Below are positions 8,267 through 16,984 of a stretch of 64,000 nucleotides of DNA, piece by piece. Position numbers and translations under genes: made by a program. The stretch comes from JAWHQP01 sp032586195 (GTDB taxonomy: Bacteria > Pseudomonadota > Gammaproteobacteria > Enterobacterales > Pasteurellaceae). The DNA lies in contig JAWHQP010000005.1 of NCBI GenBank assembly GCA_032586195.1, positions 124,001 through 188,000 of the forward strand, in the 5' to 3' direction. How positions within the stretch are numbered: position 1 is the first letter of the stretch; each line of letters begins with the position of its first letter. The notes beneath the pieces were generated by a model. It was not told the origin of the DNA and did not search any database. It worked only from the letters and a program-made list of their open reading frames with translations.

Positions 8267-9616
8267 ATGCTTTATTTAGAATTCTTATTTCTATTATTAA
8301 TGCTCTACACGGGCAGCCGCTTCGGCGGTATCGGTCTAGGAGTGATTTCAGGAGTCGGCCTGGTTATCGAAGTTTTTGTACTCAGAATGCCGCTCGGTAA
8401 AGCCCCGATCGACGTGATGCTCGTTATTCTCGCCGTTGTGACCTGTGCTTCCGTGCTTGAAGCCGCCGGCGGCTTAAAATATATGCTGCAGATTGCCGAA
8501 CGCATATTGCGCAGTAATCCCAAACGGATTACGATCCTCGGCCCGATTGTAACCTATCTGATGACATTCATGCTCGGTACCGGCCATTCGGTTTATTCTA
8601 TCATGCCGATCATCGGTGATATCGCATTGAAAAACAAAATCCGTCCGGAACGCCCGATGGCCGTTTCTTCCGTTTCTTCTCAGCTGGCAATCACCTCAAG
8701 CCCGTTATCTGCCGCCATTGCATACTATCTGACTCAGATTACCCAGATTCCCGGCTATGAACATATCACATTATTGAATATTATCTCCGTCACCGTGCCG
8801 GCTACTTTCATCGGCACTCTCGCAATGGCGCTGTATAGCTTGCGCCGCGGTAAAGAGCTGGAAGATGATCCCGAATACCAACGCCGTTTACAAGACCCGG
8901 TATGGCGTGAACGTATTCTTAACACCACGTCAACCTCATTAAACGTAGAATTGCCGCAATCCGCCAAACTCGCCGTTTACCTGTTCGTACTTTCTTTGCT
9001 TTCCGTGGTGGTCATCGCCATGTTGCCTGAAATCCGTACCGTCGGCGTGCCCGTGGACGGCAAACCGATCAAACCGATTTCAATGTCTTACATCATTCAA
9101 ATGATGATGTTGGCCTTCGGCGGTATTATTCTTGTCGCCACCAAAACCAACCCGCAAACCGTACCAAACGGAGTGGTATTCAAATCAGGCATGGTGGCAT
9201 GTATCGCGATTTTCGGTATCGCCTGGATGAGTGATACCTATTTCCAATACGCTATGCCGGAATTTAAGGCTGCGGTAACTCACATGGTGGAAAATTACCC
9301 TTGGACTTTCGCCCTTGCCTTATTCGCGGTATCCGTGGTGATTAACAGCCAGGCGGCAACCGCAGTAATGATGCTGCCGGTGGGTATCAGCCTCGGCTTG
9401 CCTGCTCCGGTATTAGTGGGTTTAATTCCCGCTACTTACGCTTACTTCTTTATCCCGAACTACCCTTCCGATATCGCCACCGTAAACTTCGACGTTACCG
9501 GAACCACCAAAATCGGTAAATATTACTTCAACCACAGTTTTATGATACCGGGGTTAATCGGTGTTATCGTGGCATGCTGCGTCGGCTACCCATTAGCTCA
9601 CCTCATTATCGTCTGA
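8267..9616 (+). CDS. dcuB: Anaerobic C4-dicarboxylate transporter, DcuB type
   Basis: Inner-membrane antiporter of the Dcu family that exchanges fumarate or malate for succinate during fumarate respiration. It is 449 residues with many hydrophobic spans and no soluble domain. Conserved Dcu segments are PIDVMLVILAVVTCASVLEAAGGL near residue 50, the GTGHSVYSIMPIIGD region and RPERPMAVSSVSSQLAITSSP; the GTGH form resembles DcuB rather than DcuA (GTGN). It is monocistronic, ending before a paired-uptake-signal terminator. In a succinate-forming bacterium it is a likely succinate exporter, though this is inferred. I did not find a convincing FNR site upstream. Confidence 0.92.
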   Translation: MLYLEFLFLLLMLYTGSRFGGIGLGVISGVGLVIEVFVLRMPLGKAPIDVMLVILAVVTCASVLEAAGGLKYMLQIAERILRSNPKRITILGPIVTYLMTFMLGTGHSVYSIMPIIGDIALKNKIRPERPMAVSSVSSQLAITSSPLSAAIAYYLTQITQIPGYEHITLLNIISVTVPATFIGTLAMALYSLRRGKELEDDPEYQRRLQDPVWRERILNTTSTSLNVELPQSAKLAVYLFVLSLLSVVVIAMLPEIRTVGVPVDGKPIKPISMSYIIQMMMLAFGGIILVATKTNPQTVPNGVVFKSGMVACIAIFGIAWMSDTYFQYAMPEFKAAVTHMVENYPWTFALALFAVSVVINSQAATAVMMLPVGISLGLPAPVLVGLIPATYAYFFIPNYPSDIATVNFDVTGTTKIGKYYFNHSFMIPGLIGVIVACCVGYPLAHLIIV

Positions 9617-9664
9617 TCCCACCGCCCCGATTGTCTGTCGGGGCCGTTATTTAAGGTAAATGAC

Positions 9665-9733
9665 AAAAGTGCGGTGTTGAAAATCTAAGTTTTATAAATA
9701 TAAAAAAACTCGAATTTTCAACACCGCACTTTT
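9665..9733. terminator. Paired uptake signals forming a terminator after dcuB
   Basis: Uptake signals in opposite orientation (9667-9675 and 9723-9731) lie within a 20-bp inverted repeat with flanking A and T runs. This is the usual Haemophilus-type arrangement in which two signals make a bidirectional terminator. Confidence 0.8.
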
Positions 9734-9832
9734 AGTCGATCAACCGCCAGCTGTCACCATTCAGTTTGAACTAATCATCCCTATTTTGGTCATAAAAAAC
9801 GATATTTTTCTCCAAATAAAAAAGGAAACACA

Positions 9833-11371
9833 ATGAAATTAACCCAAATATCAACTGCAATTTTAAGTTTCGGCTTGGCGACACAAGTCTTCGCCGCACC
9901 GTCCGCCAAACAGGATCCTCTTGCTAATGTGCCGTTTGCCAACAAGACGGCTCAAGGCTACAGCTTAGACTTCGACAGCAAAGCGTTCAAACCGGCGCAG
10001 ACGAATTTAAACGGCAAAACCGTTAAATACCGTGCGGTAGAAAAAATTGTCTATGTAAAACATCCTGTCGAACCCGATTATCAAACCATCAATTTCTATG
10101 TTCCCGAAGAATATTTCCACAACGGCAGAGTAAACGGTTTTACCGCTGAAACAGCGCCTATTTTCCTGCCTAATTCTGTCGGCGGCTATATGCCGGCTAA
10201 AGCAACCACGGCAAGTGAAAAAGGCATGGACGGCAAACCGAGCACCATTGTTACCGCTCTTTCCAAAGGTTATGTAGTCGCCAGCGTAGGCGCCCGCGGA
10301 CGCACCTTAAAACAGGGCGATACCTACACTGGCAAAGCGCCGGCAGTGATTGTGGACTTAAAAGCCGCCGTGCGTTACCTGCATGCCAATGACGCCAAAA
10401 TGCCGGGGGATGCCAATAAAATCATCTCTAACGGTACCAGCGCCGGCGGGGCAATGTCCGCCCTGTTAGCCGCCAGCGGTGATAATGCCGATTATCAAAA
10501 ATATTTAAAAGAAGCGGGCGCGGCCAACGCCAGTGACACCATTTTCGCCGCTTCCGTATATTGCCCGATTACCAATTTAGAACACGCTGATATGGCGTAC
10601 GAGTGGGAATTCAACGGGTTAAACGATTACAGCCGTATGGATATGTCAAAACTCAACGCCCGTACTTTCAATGATCGCTCGGAATCGATGCCGACGATTG
10701 AAGGCACCTTGAGCCAAGAGCAGATTGCCCTTTCCGATACCTTAAAAGCCCAATTTCCGGCGTATTTAAACTCTCTTAATCTGAAAGATGAACACGGTAA
10801 CGCGTTAACCCTGGATAAAGACGGCAACGGTTCATTCCGTGACTTCGTCAAATCTTATTTGATTGCCTCCGCCAATAAAGCCGTCAGCACAGGTACGGAT
10901 CTTTCCGATATATCGTGGGTTACCTTGAAGGACGGTAAAGTTATCGATATCGACTGGCACGGCTACATTCACGCCAAAAAACGGATGAAATCGCCGCCGG
11001 CCTTTGACGCGCTGGATTTAAGCTCGGGCGAAAACGATGAATTCGGCAGTGCCCACCTGCAAGCGCGGCATTTCACCCCGTACAGTCTGGAACACAGTAC
11101 GGTGAAAGGCAGCAAAATAGCGGATGTCGATATTATCAAAATGCTTAACGCGATGAACTATGTGGATAATCCGAAAGCGGCGCAGCATTGGCGTATCCGA
11201 GTGGGGACCTCCGATTATGATACTTCCCATGCTATTTCCGCCATGCTCAGCGCGAGTCTGCGCATGAACGGCCGTGAGGTGGATTATGCCTTGCCTTGGG
11301 GCGTGCCGCATTCCGGCGATTATGACCTTGATGAATTATTCCAATGGACTGATAGCATCAGCAAGAAATAA
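9833..11371 (+). CDS. Secreted tannase (tannin acyl hydrolase), subtype B
   Basis: Serine esterase expected to hydrolyse galloyl esters in plant gallotannins. The 512-residue protein has a signal peptide with likely cleavage after ATQVFA (residue 21), so it acts outside the cytoplasm. It resembles the Lactobacillus plantarum tannase closely: the nucleophile is Ser203 in GTSAGGA, the acid Asp461 in GTSDYDTS and the base His493 in VPHSGDYDL. The known galloyl contacts also appear kept as Lys386, Glu400 and Asp463. The gene is monocistronic between two uptake-signal terminators. Bacterial subtype-B enzymes are often intracellular, so the signal peptide is notable. Generic annotation as a hydroxybutyrate oligomer hydrolase or 'alpha/beta hydrolase' would be less specific. 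Substrate is inferred from homology. Confidence 0.85.
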   Translation: MKLTQISTAILSFGLATQVFAAPSAKQDPLANVPFANKTAQGYSLDFDSKAFKPAQTNLNGKTVKYRAVEKIVYVKHPVEPDYQTINFYVPEEYFHNGRVNGFTAETAPIFLPNSVGGYMPAKATTASEKGMDGKPSTIVTALSKGYVVASVGARGRTLKQGDTYTGKAPAVIVDLKAAVRYLHANDAKMPGDANKIISNGTSAGGAMSALLAASGDNADYQKYLKEAGAANASDTIFAASVYCPITNLEHADMAYEWEFNGLNDYSRMDMSKLNARTFNDRSESMPTIEGTLSQEQIALSDTLKAQFPAYLNSLNLKDEHGNALTLDKDGNGSFRDFVKSYLIASANKAVSTGTDLSDISWVTLKDGKVIDIDWHGYIHAKKRMKSPPAFDALDLSSGENDEFGSAHLQARHFTPYSLEHSTVKGSKIADVDIIKMLNAMNYVDNPKAAQHWRIRVGTSDYDTSHAISAMLSASLRMNGREVDYALPWGVPHSGDYDLDELFQWTDSISKK

Positions 11372-11393
11372 TCGCTAATCGATTAAGATACCT

Positions 11394-11458
11394 CAAGTGC
11401 GGTGCTGTTTTTATGAGTTTTTTAATCTTGAAACTCTCAAAAACAGCACCGCACTTTT
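11394..11458. terminator. Paired uptake signals after the tannase gene
   Basis: AAGTGCGGT at 11395-11403 and its complement at 11448-11456 sit in an extended inverted repeat (about 18 bp, with GTGCTGTTTTT matching AAAAACAGCAC), ending in TTTTCT. It is a strong hairpin terminator. Confidence 0.8.
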
Positions 11459-11596
11459 CTTTTACTTTCCTCATTAAATATTATTTAATAAGAATCCGTT
11501 TTTACCCTCGTTACAGTAATAATCGGCCCAATTATTCATCATTCATGTTATGATACGGCCTTATTTTATTTTTTACATTAAGGAGAGTGTTATCAA

Positions 11597-12760
11597 ATGG
11601 TGTCTTGGTTTTATAAATTTTTTAAAATGGAATCCGCCGGCGGTATTCTGTTATTTTTCTTTGCGCTATTAGCCATGATTTTTGCCAACTCGGGATTGAG
11701 TGCGCTTTATTTTAATTTTCTGGATATTCCGGTTAAAGTTCAGTTTGGCGACTTTATGATTGATAAATCCCTGTTGCATTGGATCAACGATGGATTTATG
11801 GCCGTATTCTTCGTGCTGGTGGGATTGGAAGTGAAACGCGAATTGCTTGAAGGTTCGCTTTCCAGCTATCAGCAAGCCGTTTTCCCCGCTCTGGCGGCAT
11901 TGGGCGGTATGATTGTGCCTGCACTGGTGTACAGTTTCATTACTCACTCTCACCCCGAACTGCACAACGGCTGGGCAATTCCAATGGCGACCGACATCGC
12001 TTTCGCTCTCGGAATTGTAGCGTTATTAAGCGATCGCGTGCCGTTGCCGTTAAAAGTCTTTTTGCTCGCTTTAGCCATTATTGACGACCTGGGCGCGATT
12101 GTGGTGATTGCATTGTTCTTTTCGGAAGGATTAAGCACACCGGCATTGATTATTTCCGCCGTGGCCATTGTCGGGCTGATTATCTTAAATCGATTAAAAA
12201 TCGGGCATTTATGCGCCTATCTAATCCTTGGCCTGGTATTATGGGCGGCGGTATTAAAATCCGGCGTGCACGCTACTCTGGCGGGTGTGATTATCGGCTT
12301 CTGCATTCCGTTAAAAGATAAAGACGGCAACAGTCCGCTGCATCAGATGGAACATATTCTATCGCCATGGAGTTCATTCTTTATCCTGCCATTGTTCGCT
12401 TTCGCCAACGCGGGCGTATATTTAGGCAATGTGGATACGGGATTAATCGCTTCCGCATTGCCGATGGGAATCGCTCTGGGGCTGATTATCGGCAAACCAC
12501 TCGGGGTATTCGGTTTCAGTTATTTAGCGGTGAAATTACGTATTGCGAAACTGCCGGACGGAGTGAATTTGAAACAGATTCTCGCCATTGCGGTACTATG
12601 CGGTATCGGGTTCACTATGTCCATGTTCTTAGCCAGCCTCGCCTTTGAGGGAGGTTCCGACGCTACCATCAATACGCTTTCACGTTTAGGTATTTTAATC
12701 GGCTCAATCGTGTCCGCCTGTCTAGGTTACGGCTTATTGAAAGCCGCCACGCAAAAATAA
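11597..12760 (+). CDS. nhaA: Na+/H+ antiporter NhaA
   Basis: Inner-membrane antiporter that expels Na+ (or Li+) in exchange for protons and maintains sodium and pH balance. It is 387 residues with about 12 hydrophobic segments. The functional core is visible as MATDIAFALGI and IIDDLGAIVVIALFF, the latter carrying the paired Asp residues that bind the ion (Asp163-Asp164 in E. coli). The ATG at 11597 is preceded by AAGGAG. It is a single-gene unit with a bidirectional terminator shared with ompA on the opposite strand. Confidence 0.96.
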   Translation: MVSWFYKFFKMESAGGILLFFFALLAMIFANSGLSALYFNFLDIPVKVQFGDFMIDKSLLHWINDGFMAVFFVLVGLEVKRELLEGSLSSYQQAVFPALAALGGMIVPALVYSFITHSHPELHNGWAIPMATDIAFALGIVALLSDRVPLPLKVFLLALAIIDDLGAIVVIALFFSEGLSTPALIISAVAIVGLIILNRLKIGHLCAYLILGLVLWAAVLKSGVHATLAGVIIGFCIPLKDKDGNSPLHQMEHILSPWSSFFILPLFAFANAGVYLGNVDTGLIASALPMGIALGLIIGKPLGVFGFSYLAVKLRIAKLPDGVNLKQILAIAVLCGIGFTMSMFLASLAFEGGSDATINTLSRLGILIGSIVSACLGYGLLKAATQK

Positions 12761-12812
12761 ACAAAACTCGGAAAAACAACACCGCACTTGACGTGCCGCT
12801 CCGAGCAAAAAA

Positions 12813-12847
12813 AAAGGTTAAAGCTTAATCGCTTTAACCTTTTTTTC
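12813..12847. terminator. Bidirectional terminator between nhaA and ompA
   Basis: AGGTTAAAGC (12815-12824) and GCTTTAACCT (12831-12840) form a perfect 10-bp stem with A-rich sequence on one side and a T-run on the other, so it can end both convergent transcripts. Confidence 0.88.
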
Positions 12848-12864
12848 ATTTTCGGAAGAATGAA

Positions 12865-13899
12865 TTATTTTGTGCCGTTTAACTGGATTGTCACACGGCG
12901 ATCCGGTGCCAGACAGGCAATTAACGCTTTACGACCTTTTACATGATCACAGCTGTTACCTGTAACCGGATTGGCCTCACCATAACCCGTCGCAGTAATT
13001 GCATTTGCCGCTACGCCCTTACCTACAAGGTAATTTGCCACGGTTTCGGCGCGGTGTTGGGAAAGTTTAAGGTTATAATCCTCTTTGCCCATACGATCGG
13101 CATAACCTGCGACATCCACTTTTGCATTGTTAACCTGAGCAATTTCGTTATAAATCCCGTCCAAAGTTTCTGTGGCGGCAGGTTTCAGGTTATATTTGCC
13201 GGAGTTAAACAATACGTCCGAGCTCAATGAGAAGGTTTTGGTGGCGATAGGCTCGGCAACCGGAACCGCAACACCTTGACCGAAACGGTAGGATAAACCT
13301 AAGGTTACAGAACCGATATCCGGGGTGAAATCTGTATCTTCATAACCGGACCATTTATTATCACGGCCAACATTTTCAATCCATTGATATTCCAAACGGA
13401 GTGCCAGTTCAGGCAAAATGGCGTATTCAAGACCGGCGGCAAAGGTTGGCGAGACTTTAAGTGAATGACCGGCTTCATCAGAATAATAATCTTTATGATC
13501 GGTACGAATCAATGCCGCTCCGATACGGGCATAAATATCTAAACCGTCTAATATTTCATAGCTTGGTTTTAAGCTTAAGTTCACACCGTGATTAGTAAAC
13601 TTCCCGGTTTTAGCATCCGGTTCTCTTAAACGAAGACGACCGTAATCATCATAGCCTAATTCTACGGCCAAACCGAAATTATCACGATTAAAGATTTGGT
13701 AACCACCAAACACACCATAAGTGACAGAATTTTTCTTAACACCGAATTCATCGAAATTATGGAACGCGTCCACACCGTCATGATAGGAAGCCCAGCCTAC
13801 TCTGGCCCCTGCATAGAAGGTATTTTCCTGCGGAGCCGCTTGAGCTAACGAAGCTGCCGTTAAGCCGGCTATAACTAATGCGATTGCTGTTTTTTTCAT
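12865..13899 (-). CDS. ompA: Outer membrane protein OmpA (P5-like)
   Basis: Major outer-membrane protein with an N-terminal eight-stranded beta-barrel and a C-terminal periplasmic peptidoglycan-binding domain. It is 344 residues from the ATG at 13899, which follows AGGAAC; an in-frame ATG at 13914 overlaps that site and is not used here. The signal peptide (MKKTAIALVIAGLTAASLAQA) is followed by APQENTFYAGARVGW. The OmpA-C domain shows VDVAGYADRMG, KLSQHRAETVANYL and ATGYGEANPV, with two late cysteines. In Haemophilus the surface loops vary between strains. Confidence 0.95.
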   Translation of the reverse strand: MKKTAIALVIAGLTAASLAQAAPQENTFYAGARVGWASYHDGVDAFHNFDEFGVKKNSVTYGVFGGYQIFNRDNFGLAVELGYDDYGRLRLREPDAKTGKFTNHGVNLSLKPSYEILDGLDIYARIGAALIRTDHKDYYSDEAGHSLKVSPTFAAGLEYAILPELALRLEYQWIENVGRDNKWSGYEDTDFTPDIGSVTLGLSYRFGQGVAVPVAEPIATKTFSLSSDVLFNSGKYNLKPAATETLDGIYNEIAQVNNAKVDVAGYADRMGKEDYNLKLSQHRAETVANYLVGKGVAANAITATGYGEANPVTGNSCDHVKGRKALIACLAPDRRVTIQLNGTK

Positions 13900-14066
13900 A
13901 TATTGGTTCCTCATTATGATTAATAAGCAAATTCATTATCAGCTAAGAAATAAAACAATGCAATAGCTAATCACTTCAATTAAAGCTTACAAATTATATT
14001 AATTATTAAATATTCCTTATCATGAACCGTGTCATTCAATAATTTTTATAAACCGGTACCGATAAC

Positions 14067-14108
14067 AAAAGTGCGGTGTTAAAAATCAGAATTTTAACAC
14101 CGCACCTT
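14067..14108. terminator. Paired uptake-signal hairpin downstream of the lipoprotein operon
   Basis: A forward uptake signal (14069-14077) is mirrored by a degenerate one (ACCGCACCTT, ending about 14107), with AAAATCAGAATTTT forming the inner stem. It would terminate the minus-strand lipoprotein transcript. Confidence 0.65.
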
Positions 14109-14137
14109 GGAATATCACATAATAAGGCTCTTCACCA

Positions 14138-14458
14138 CTACCACCAATACGGATGATGTCGGTGTCCGATGCCGACACCGATAGTCGGAACGACTACCAT
14201 ACCCGTCCGAGAAATCTTATTGCCGGAATTTAATCGATCCTGCCCGGCGGTGCGATCACTGCCGTTTACGGGAATATCCATTTCGTCGGGCTGTTTCACT
14301 CGCTGAGAGGCCGGTACGGTATTTCCCGAATACACTTTATTACTATACGCCTGCACCGCCGCCATATCTAACGGAGCTTGCGGTTGGTATTGAGGTTGTG
14401 ACGAACAGGCCGCCAAGCCCGACGCCGCCATAGTTAATAGGATTAATTTTATTTTCAT
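14138..14458 (-). CDS. Small predicted lipoprotein
   Basis: A 106-residue protein with a lipoprotein signal: a hydrophobic N-terminus ending in SGLAACSS, so Cys17 would be lipidated. The mature part is Gln/Pro-rich at first (QPQYQPQAPLD) and ends in a Gly/His-rich tail (GIGHRHHPYWW). I do not recognise a family. It is the last gene of a three-gene minus-strand operon after yaeR and the secreted protein, only 3 bp downstream of the latter, and it ends at an uptake-signal hairpin. Confidence 0.7.
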   Translation of the reverse strand: MKIKLILLTMAASGLAACSSQPQYQPQAPLDMAAVQAYSNKVYSGNTVPASQRVKQPDEMDIPVNGSDRTAGQDRLNSGNKISRTGMVVVPTIGVGIGHRHHPYWW

Positions 14459-14461
14459 TGT

Positions 14462-14956
14462 TCAGCCCCCTTTGCATACACCATCGGATAATATTTTTCC
14501 TTTTTCATTGATATTCTGTAACGCTTCCGTATGCCCGTTTAACTCTTCTTTCTCCTGAATTTTTTGGGATAAGACCGGATCATCAATGTTAAAAACCGGC
14601 GCATATCGCATATTCTGCGGCGCTTTATCTTTGGATAATGTCGCTCCCGAAATACGGGCATAATAGTCGTTTTTATTTTTATCTACCTGATAAGTTGTGG
14701 AATCCGTTAACTCCACACCCGCCTCCGAAGCGTAACCCCTGCATACTCCCGCACCGGATTCATAAATAGAATGAGAAGTTTTATCTTCAGTAATTTCAAA
14801 CGTTTCAAATTCAATACTATTGCCTAACGCTTGCGCGTCATCCTGTTGGGACGGATCCAATCGTTCGGTATTACCGTTAATGACATAGACCACATTAGCG
14901 TGAGCGGATAAGACAAACAAGATTAATGGAATTGAATATGTTAAGACTTTCATCAT
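14462..14956 (-). CDS. Predicted secreted protein of unknown function
   Basis: A 164-residue protein with a cleavable signal peptide (hydrophobic core LTYSIPLILFVLSAHA, cleavage probably before NVVYV). The mature domain is acidic and has two cysteines (GAGVCRGYA and GVCKGG at the very end) that could form a disulphide in the periplasm. No family is recognised. Its start overlaps the yaeR stop (ATGA; an ATG three bases further in is an alternative), so it is translationally coupled to yaeR. Confidence 0.65.
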   Translation of the reverse strand: MMKVLTYSIPLILFVLSAHANVVYVINGNTERLDPSQQDDAQALGNSIEFETFEITEDKTSHSIYESGAGVCRGYASEAGVELTDSTTYQVDKNKNDYYARISGATLSKDKAPQNMRYAPVFNIDDPVLSQKIQEKEELNGHTEALQNINEKGKILSDGVCKGG

Positions 14957-15360
14957 AAATTTCTCTCATTAACTTCATATAACTCAAGGGGAAGGGCATC
15001 AGGATCCTGAAAAAATGTAAAACGTTTTCCCGTTAATTCATCCGTGCGAATAGGTTCGCATTCAATATGGTCATGTTTTAAACTCGCCACCGCAACGTCT
15101 AAATCAGCCACCTTAAAAGCCAAATGACGTAAGCCGCAAGCCTCGGGACGGCTTGCACGCTTTGGTGAATCAGGAAAAGAAAATAATTCAATCCGGCTCC
15201 CATCAGGAAAACAAAGATCCAGTTTATAGCTATCACGCCGGTGACGGTAAGTTTCGGCGATTATTTTAGCACCTAATATCTGAGTATAAAAGGATTTTGA
15301 ACGTTGATAATCGGAAGCGATGATCGCAATATGATGAAAGCCTTGAACAAACAAACCCAT
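14953..15360 (-). CDS. yaeR: VOC-family glyoxalase-like protein YaeR
   Basis: A 135-residue vicinal-oxygen-chelate fold protein, close in sequence to E. coli YaeR; its substrate is unknown. Shared stretches include HHIAIIASDYQRSKSFY at the N-terminus, SRPEACGLRHLAFKV in the middle and KRFTFFQDPDALPLELYE at the end, which carry the likely metal ligands (His and Glu). It heads a three-gene operon with a secreted protein and a lipoprotein, a linkage not known from E. coli. Confidence 0.85.
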   Translation of the reverse strand: MGLFVQGFHHIAIIASDYQRSKSFYTQILGAKIIAETYRHRRDSYKLDLCFPDGSRIELFSFPDSPKRASRPEACGLRHLAFKVADLDVAVASLKHDHIECEPIRTDELTGKRFTFFQDPDALPLELYEVNERNL

Positions 15361-15461
15361 TATTACCCTCTCTGCAATAAAAATGATCCGACTTATTCAC
15401 TTTATACCACGTTTTATTACAAAATAACCAATTTTTTATAAAAACAGTTACTTTTTCGGGT

Positions 15462-16373
15462 TTATTTGTTAGGCGTCAAAGCCTTATGTTTTTCCTCCTC
15501 CTGCGCATTCAAGGCATCGCGGGCGGAACGAATACTTTTTTCCAGCAATTCGCGTTTAGGATCATTTTCCGGCAACAGTTTTAACATCATCGCCCAGCTG
15601 ACAATCGCCATTTTATAATCCTCCCGTTCAAAATAGCGCAGAGCAAGCATGCTCAAGGCGGCAAGATTGGTGTGTTCCTTGCGAATCACCTGTTTCAGAT
15701 ATTCTTCGGCCTTGGCTTTGTCAGCCTCGTCTTCCGAATACATCAGCACGCGGGCATAAGCCAGCTGATATTCCGTATTGTCGGGTTCAAGCTGCAAAGC
15801 CTTCGCGTAACTATCGGCCGATAACTGCAAATTCCCCGAAGAGAAACCAAGCTGCCCGAGCAGCCACCAGCCTTCGGCATCCTGCGGCTGTTGTTGTAAT
15901 TTCATGCGAAGTGCGGTGCCGAATTGCAGAATTTCTTCATCAGTTAACGGTTTGCTTTCTTCTTCCTTTAAACGTTCATAGAAATACGGCAGCTTTTCGT
16001 AGCTTTTTACCGCCATTTCCTGCATTTTCCAACCGCCGACGGGAGAATAGGCAACAACAGCGATGATCCCCAAAGCTAAAAATCCGGACACAAACCATAG
16101 TTTGCTGAAGGATTGATTATTCTCCGCCGCCGTTTGTGATTCGGGTATATCCTGCAGTAACGCCTGCTGCAATTCCACTTTTGCCTGCCCCGCATTTTCC
16201 AGCAGGCCTTCTTTTTCACCCTGTTCAAGTTCTTTTAAGCGGTCGAAATAGAAAGCTTTGTTCAGCTCATCGCGATTAATTTGCGGCGACGGCTTTGAAC
16301 GGCGCAACAACGGATAAAAACAAACGAACGCCATAATTAAGGTAAATAAAGCTGCGATTAACCAAAAATTCAT
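15462..16373 (-). CDS. ccmI: Cytochrome c biogenesis TPR protein CcmI
   Basis: Membrane-anchored TPR protein that presents apocytochrome c to the CcmF/H haem ligation complex. It is 303 residues: an N-terminal TM helix (residues 3-22), a cytoplasmic Lys/Glu-rich loop, a second TM helix near 93-113, then periplasmic TPR units (AEGWWLLGQLGFSSGNLQLSADSY and following). It overlaps ccmH by 4 bp and is the last gene of the ccm operon. It could also be named NrfG-like or CycH-like. An uptake signal lies in the gene at 15909-15917. Confidence 0.88.
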   Translation of the reverse strand: MNFWLIAALFTLIMAFVCFYPLLRRSKPSPQINRDELNKAFYFDRLKELEQGEKEGLLENAGQAKVELQQALLQDIPESQTAAENNQSFSKLWFVSGFLALGIIAVVAYSPVGGWKMQEMAVKSYEKLPYFYERLKEEESKPLTDEEILQFGTALRMKLQQQPQDAEGWWLLGQLGFSSGNLQLSADSYAKALQLEPDNTEYQLAYARVLMYSEDEADKAKAEEYLKQVIRKEHTNLAALSMLALRYFEREDYKMAIVSWAMMLKLLPENDPKRELLEKSIRSARDALNAQEEEKHKALTPNK

Positions 16374-16975
16374 GATGATTCCTTATTTTTATCATTCAAT
16401 AATGCGCTCAAACGCTGCTGCTCCTGTTGGGAGAGAGTCGGTTCAAAAACTCCGGATTTCGACACCGCACTTTGTCCGGACTGAACCGAATTCCGTTCGG
16501 AATTTAACTTGTGTTTGCCACGCAGCACAAAGAACACTCCGCCTAAAATACACAATGCCGGAATAACCCACAGAAAAACGGTGGCGACGGTGAGAGGCGG
16601 ATCGTAAGTGACAAAATTGCCATAACGCTCAACCATATAATTCACCACGTCCTGTTTGCTTTTGCCCTCTTCCAGCAGCTCAAACACTTTGGCCCGCATA
16701 TCTACCGCAATGGTCGCGTTGGAATCCGCGATGCTGTTATTCTGGCACTGCGGACAACGCAGGGATTCGGTTAAACTATGGTAATCGCTTTCCTGCTGCG
16801 GCGAAGCGAAGTTAAAGGTATCAATGGCGGCAAAGCCCGTTGAAGCCGTTAGCAAAGCCAAAAGTACGGTGACGCTAAAAACTTTGGCGTTTAAACCTCG
16901 GCTTCGCTGCCGATGGTGCCGAAGGCATAGCAATCGTGCACAGAGATTGCCTATCAAAATGAACGTTTTTTTCAT
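16370..16975 (-). CDS. ccmH: Cytochrome c maturation protein CcmH with a repeat insert in its signal region
   Basis: Periplasmic thiol-redox protein that keeps the apocytochrome CXXCH cysteines reduced for haem attachment. The 201-residue protein carries the LRCPQC motif (Cys74, Cys77), then AVDMRAKVFELLEEGKS and GNFVTYDPPL, and a TM helix (VFLWVIPALCILGGVFFVL). The ATG at 16975 follows GGGAAAG. Between the initial MKKTF and the hydrophobic core at residues 32-49 lies an Arg-rich insert encoded by a copy of the dispersed repeat described at 16861-16975. The frame stays open, so the signal peptide has an unusually long basic n-region. Export probably still works, since the hydrophobic core and TGFAA cleavage site are intact, but this is inference. 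Confidence 0.88.
   Translation of the reverse strand: MKKTFILIGNLCARLLCLRHHRQRSRGLNAKVFSVTVLLALLTASTGFAAIDTFNFASPQQESDYHSLTESLRCPQCQNNSIADSNATIAVDMRAKVFELLEEGKSKQDVVNYMVERYGNFVTYDPPLTVATVFLWVIPALCILGGVFFVLRGKHKLNSERNSVQSGQSAVSKSGVFEPTLSQQEQQRLSALLNDKNKESS
16861..16975 (+). repeat. Dispersed structured repeat, copy A, inside ccmH
   Basis: On the plus strand this runs from a degenerate uptake signal (AAGTACGGT, 16862-16870), through CTCGGC...GCCGAT hairpin arms, to the conserved GGTGCCGAAGGCATAGCAA core (16915-16933) and a poly-T end at the ccmH start. The same order of blocks is found at 24560, 27953, 44786 and 58186. Unlike the other copies it lies inside a coding sequence, contributing about 33 codons. 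Confidence 0.75.
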
Positions 16976-16984
16976 ATCTTTCCC

